A DNA stretch of 64,000 nucleotides from Microvelia longipes (taxonomy: Eukaryota; Arthropoda; Insecta; Hemiptera; Veliidae), in the NCBI GenBank assembly GCA_018340805.1, contig JACMZG010001911.1:30652009-30716008 (forward strand), written 5' to 3'. Under the pieces are notes generated by a model. That model searched no databases and was not told the DNA's origin. It was given only the letters and a program-made list of their open reading frames with translations. The position numbers were made by a program, and so were the translations under genes. Of this stretch, positions 61,051 through 64,000 are shown piece after piece. Every line of letters begins with the position of its first letter. Positions within the stretch are counted from its first letter, which is position 1.

Positions 61051-64000
61051 TATTTGCAAAAACCTTGTGATTTCTGCAACAAGGCTGTTATGATTTCAAA
61101 TAAAATAAGATCTGATATTTTTTTAAGTTGACAACAGGCAGAATTGCTTCTATTGAAGCAATGATTAAATAGAAATATTGTTTACACGTTTGAAAAAAAG
61201 AGATTTTTTAACACCCCTTTTTATGGTTCATGGTTGGACTATTAATATTTCATGATTCAGTGTTCATTTTAAAATTTGTCCTCGTTATGTCGTTCTACTG
61301 TAATTTATGTTTTCTAACCTGACATATTAATGCTTTACTATACTATACTTATACTTTATAAATGAAACACGAAACTTTGAAAAACTCGCATACTTGAAGT
61401 TTTCCCTACATGAATAAACAAATTAATTAAAAACTTTACGACATTGTGCACGAGTAGTTTATGTTATTCCGATTAAGTTATTGGTTGAGAAAGTATTAAC
61501 AGACAACTTAATATCAATATTAGAAAAAATAATTTTCTAAACTTCAGCATAGGTTAAGCAACAGCCCAAAAATATGTTTTATTTATTTTTCAGATGAATT
61601 AAAAGAAAAACCCGCAATAAAATAAAGAATGTAATATTATCGTAAATGTTTAGAGACAATAAAAACCCTTCGCATGAGGAAAATGACCTCAAGAGTTCAA
61701 TATTTTATAGATATCTGTATGTAGGTGTATATTAGACCCTTATCACACGAATCTGGTCATCTATCTCTACGTCACAATGATGAGGGTTGCCAATACAAAT
61801 TGTAGAGTATTTTATTCCTAAAAACTTTTTTTATATTTAAGTTTATCATGGAAATGTCTTAACTTAATCAATCGCAAAAATTCTTGAGGAAAAACTTAAA
61901 TCAAGTTCGACTTCTGAAATAAAGATTAATGGGGATAATTATTTTAGATTTAAATTTGCGAACTTTTCAAGAAGTTAATATTGTCTTAGAGACAGTTCTT
62001 CGTTATTATACATTAATACCTATAATATCTTTTAATAAAATAATACTTAGAATTCAGCAGAATACATCCATTATGGTGACTTCCACGTCTCTGTGCCTTG
62101 ATAAACTTAGAAACTTTTAACCTGGATTTGCTTATTTTATTTTTTAAAATGTTGTTAGCTTGTGTAAAAGTTTAAAAAAATTACTAAAAGGGTTTGTAGC
62201 TGTGGGATTTCCAGTTAACATTTTCTCTGTGAATTATTCAAAAATTAGTGTACAGAGTCCATCCGGGCTTTTTACATTTTAGAATTTTTCTTGCCCTCTT
62301 TAATTTGACCTTATGATATAGTATTGAGATTAAATTTGTGGGAAGGGATTTCATGGGCAAAAAAGGGTCACTAGAGAAGATAAAAAAATGAAACCACTAT
62401 TTCACTTTTATAAATTAAACCCTCGATAAATTGATCTTTAAAACCCTTCCTACGCGTTAATCTTTTTTTATTATTCTCTACAAACTGGTTTTAACATTTT
62501 ATAAGGTAACATAAATGGTTAAACAAATTGTTATATTATTGTGAGGGTAAATCATTTAGGAATATTAAACTACCATTTGCTGTGAAAAAAATAAAGGTTT
62601 ATTGGCTCCTGGCCAATTACAAACTTCTTTATTATTTATTTAAAATGATTTATCTATTTTTTTTAACTAACATTCAACTATTTTTGCCTTTTTTAGAGAT
62701 ATTTTATTAATTTTTAATAGTCATTAAACTATATTTTCCCCTTTAAAAGAGAACTCATTCTGGATTTGTTATTGATCTCTTAATTTGTTTGTTTGTAACC
62801 CTTTAAAATTGATCAAGACGTTGAGCTGTATCCCTTTTAACTTTTTTTTAATGTCGACAGTCCAAGAACGGGATAATAACAAATAAATTATTGTGGCGAC
62901 GTTTCGGCCAAGCTGGCCATAATCTGTTTTTGTTGTAAAGAAAAAAAGGAAACTGTGGAGAATAGAGGACATTGGGCAAGATGGTTTAATTCTTCTTTAC
63001 CAATCTGGGAACCACTAAATTCATGTGGTATTTTAACTTGCAATCATATTACCTCACCCTGTAATCATATCTTCGTTATTGTCTTATTACCTTTGGCACC
63101 TCTTAATTTTTTTCAATGAAATAACTCTTCGCTCTTATACCACTTTTTGAAGATTAGAAATTGATTCCAGGAAATAACTGTATAGGACATAGATAAATAC
63201 TTTAACAGTGTGTTAGTGTTTAGCTGGTCCAAGTAATTTAAAGCATTGATACTATTCTGAGTTGTTATATGGATGATATGATATACCTGTGAAACCTTCT
63301 AAAAGAATAAATCTTTCAGGTTATCCTTCCTGGCTTGTTTTGATTAACCGACAGTTTTTTTCATTGTGATTCTATGCTTCCCCGTTTTTTGTCAAATTCC
63401 TTTGAACTAAAGTTTTTCTCTTTAACAAAGTAAATATGTATTTATTTTAATGTCCAATTTATTAGAGAACGCCTACGTTTAAAATTTTACTCATTCACTA
63501 TTAAAATATTTATTAATACTACTTTTTATGATTTCATGTATTTATTTTAGTTTTCCCATATTTTGCTTCCGTGCTTTATGCGCATTGATATATACGAGGA
63601 TCTTTGGAATCGTATCGAAATTTTATTTGTTTGTCCATCCGTAAGTACGACAGTTTAGGGTCCCATGTACTTTTTCACTTATCCTAAAATATAACCTTTA
63701 TAATCCAACCTTTCAGTAATTTGAATATATAACAATGATCTTGTTGACATTGCGTTGGCCACGTACTTTGTTTTATCTTTGAAAAGTAGTGATTCGAATT
63801 CTTACTATACATTTGATTTATTTGAGCCTAAATAATCTAGTGTGCTAGCTATTTGTGCAGAATTAGTATAGCTATTCTTTTACCCTTTTTAATTACGTTT
63901 TTACACTTGAACTCGAAGGGTTATTTTAGTTGTCACTCTCCAAATCCGGCCATTTTACATTACTTCTACTCTTTCAGTAACCAGTCACGAAAATGATTAG
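61051..64000. other. AT-rich spacer
   Basis: No gene recognised. A single unpaired hammerhead-like motif lies on the minus strand near 62894-62927 (CAGATTATGGCC, AGCTT, GGCCGAAACGTC). The frame at 62769-62972 that overlaps it matches no family. Confidence 0.45.

Noticed and set aside
61051..64000. Host exon at the right edge
   Set aside because: No frame longer than about 67 codons, and none resembles a known domain.

Overview
The window is repeat-dominated, strongly AT-rich eukaryotic DNA in which I recognise no host gene, rRNA or functional tRNA gene. Every coding signal I can name belongs to a mobile element. An errantivirus-type (gypsy) LTR element with env, together with BEL/Pao, mariner, RNase H-bearing LINE and Penelope-like relics, points to an arthropod, most likely an insect. 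That is inference from element content only.

Layout. 1-9 kb is AT-rich spacer with a tRNA-derived SINE (3823), a foldback repeat (5505) and a long family-A repeat (6970). 9.07-10.2 kb is a BEL/Pao relic whose pol is split between strands. 12.9 kb holds a block of short palindromes. 16.0-17.2 kb is a 23-bp minisatellite with a 368-bp higher-order period. 17.7-24 kb carries many family-A copies and a second foldback (22005). 25.7-31 kb holds GC-hairpin fragments, a third foldback (27863), family-D repeats and a LINE RNase H relic (30090). 32985-33361 is an internally deleted mariner. 36.6-39.3 kb is a 5'-truncated Penelope-like element: two pseudo-LTRs, each with a TATA box and a 42/43-codon ORF, around a GIY-YIG endonuclease remnant. 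It is interleaved with two copies of a strikingly GC-rich hairpin-cluster module (37196, 39796). 40.9-42.5 kb is a 20-bp minisatellite. 48125-55586 is a complete errantivirus on the minus strand, nearly identical in its LTRs yet broken by many small indels. 55.6-64 kb is further dispersed repeats, long (AT)n tracts and a second SINE.

Five dispersed families, which I call A to E, recur through the window. A is about 0.6-0.8 kb and ends in GCGAAGCGAG-type hairpins and a GTACCCNGTACCC-like motif. B is a short element that carries (AT)n between two conserved modules. C contains GGGCCC and GGCCACGT-like motifs. D and E are of unknown class. The most unusual content is structural rather than coding: (i) the clusters of GNA-triloop DNA hairpins, (ii) three foldbacks whose arms share a hammerhead-like CTGANGA...GAAA motif, and (iii) the small ORF kept in both Penelope pseudo-LTRs. 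Coordinates of dispersed repeats are estimated by eye and may be off by tens of bases.
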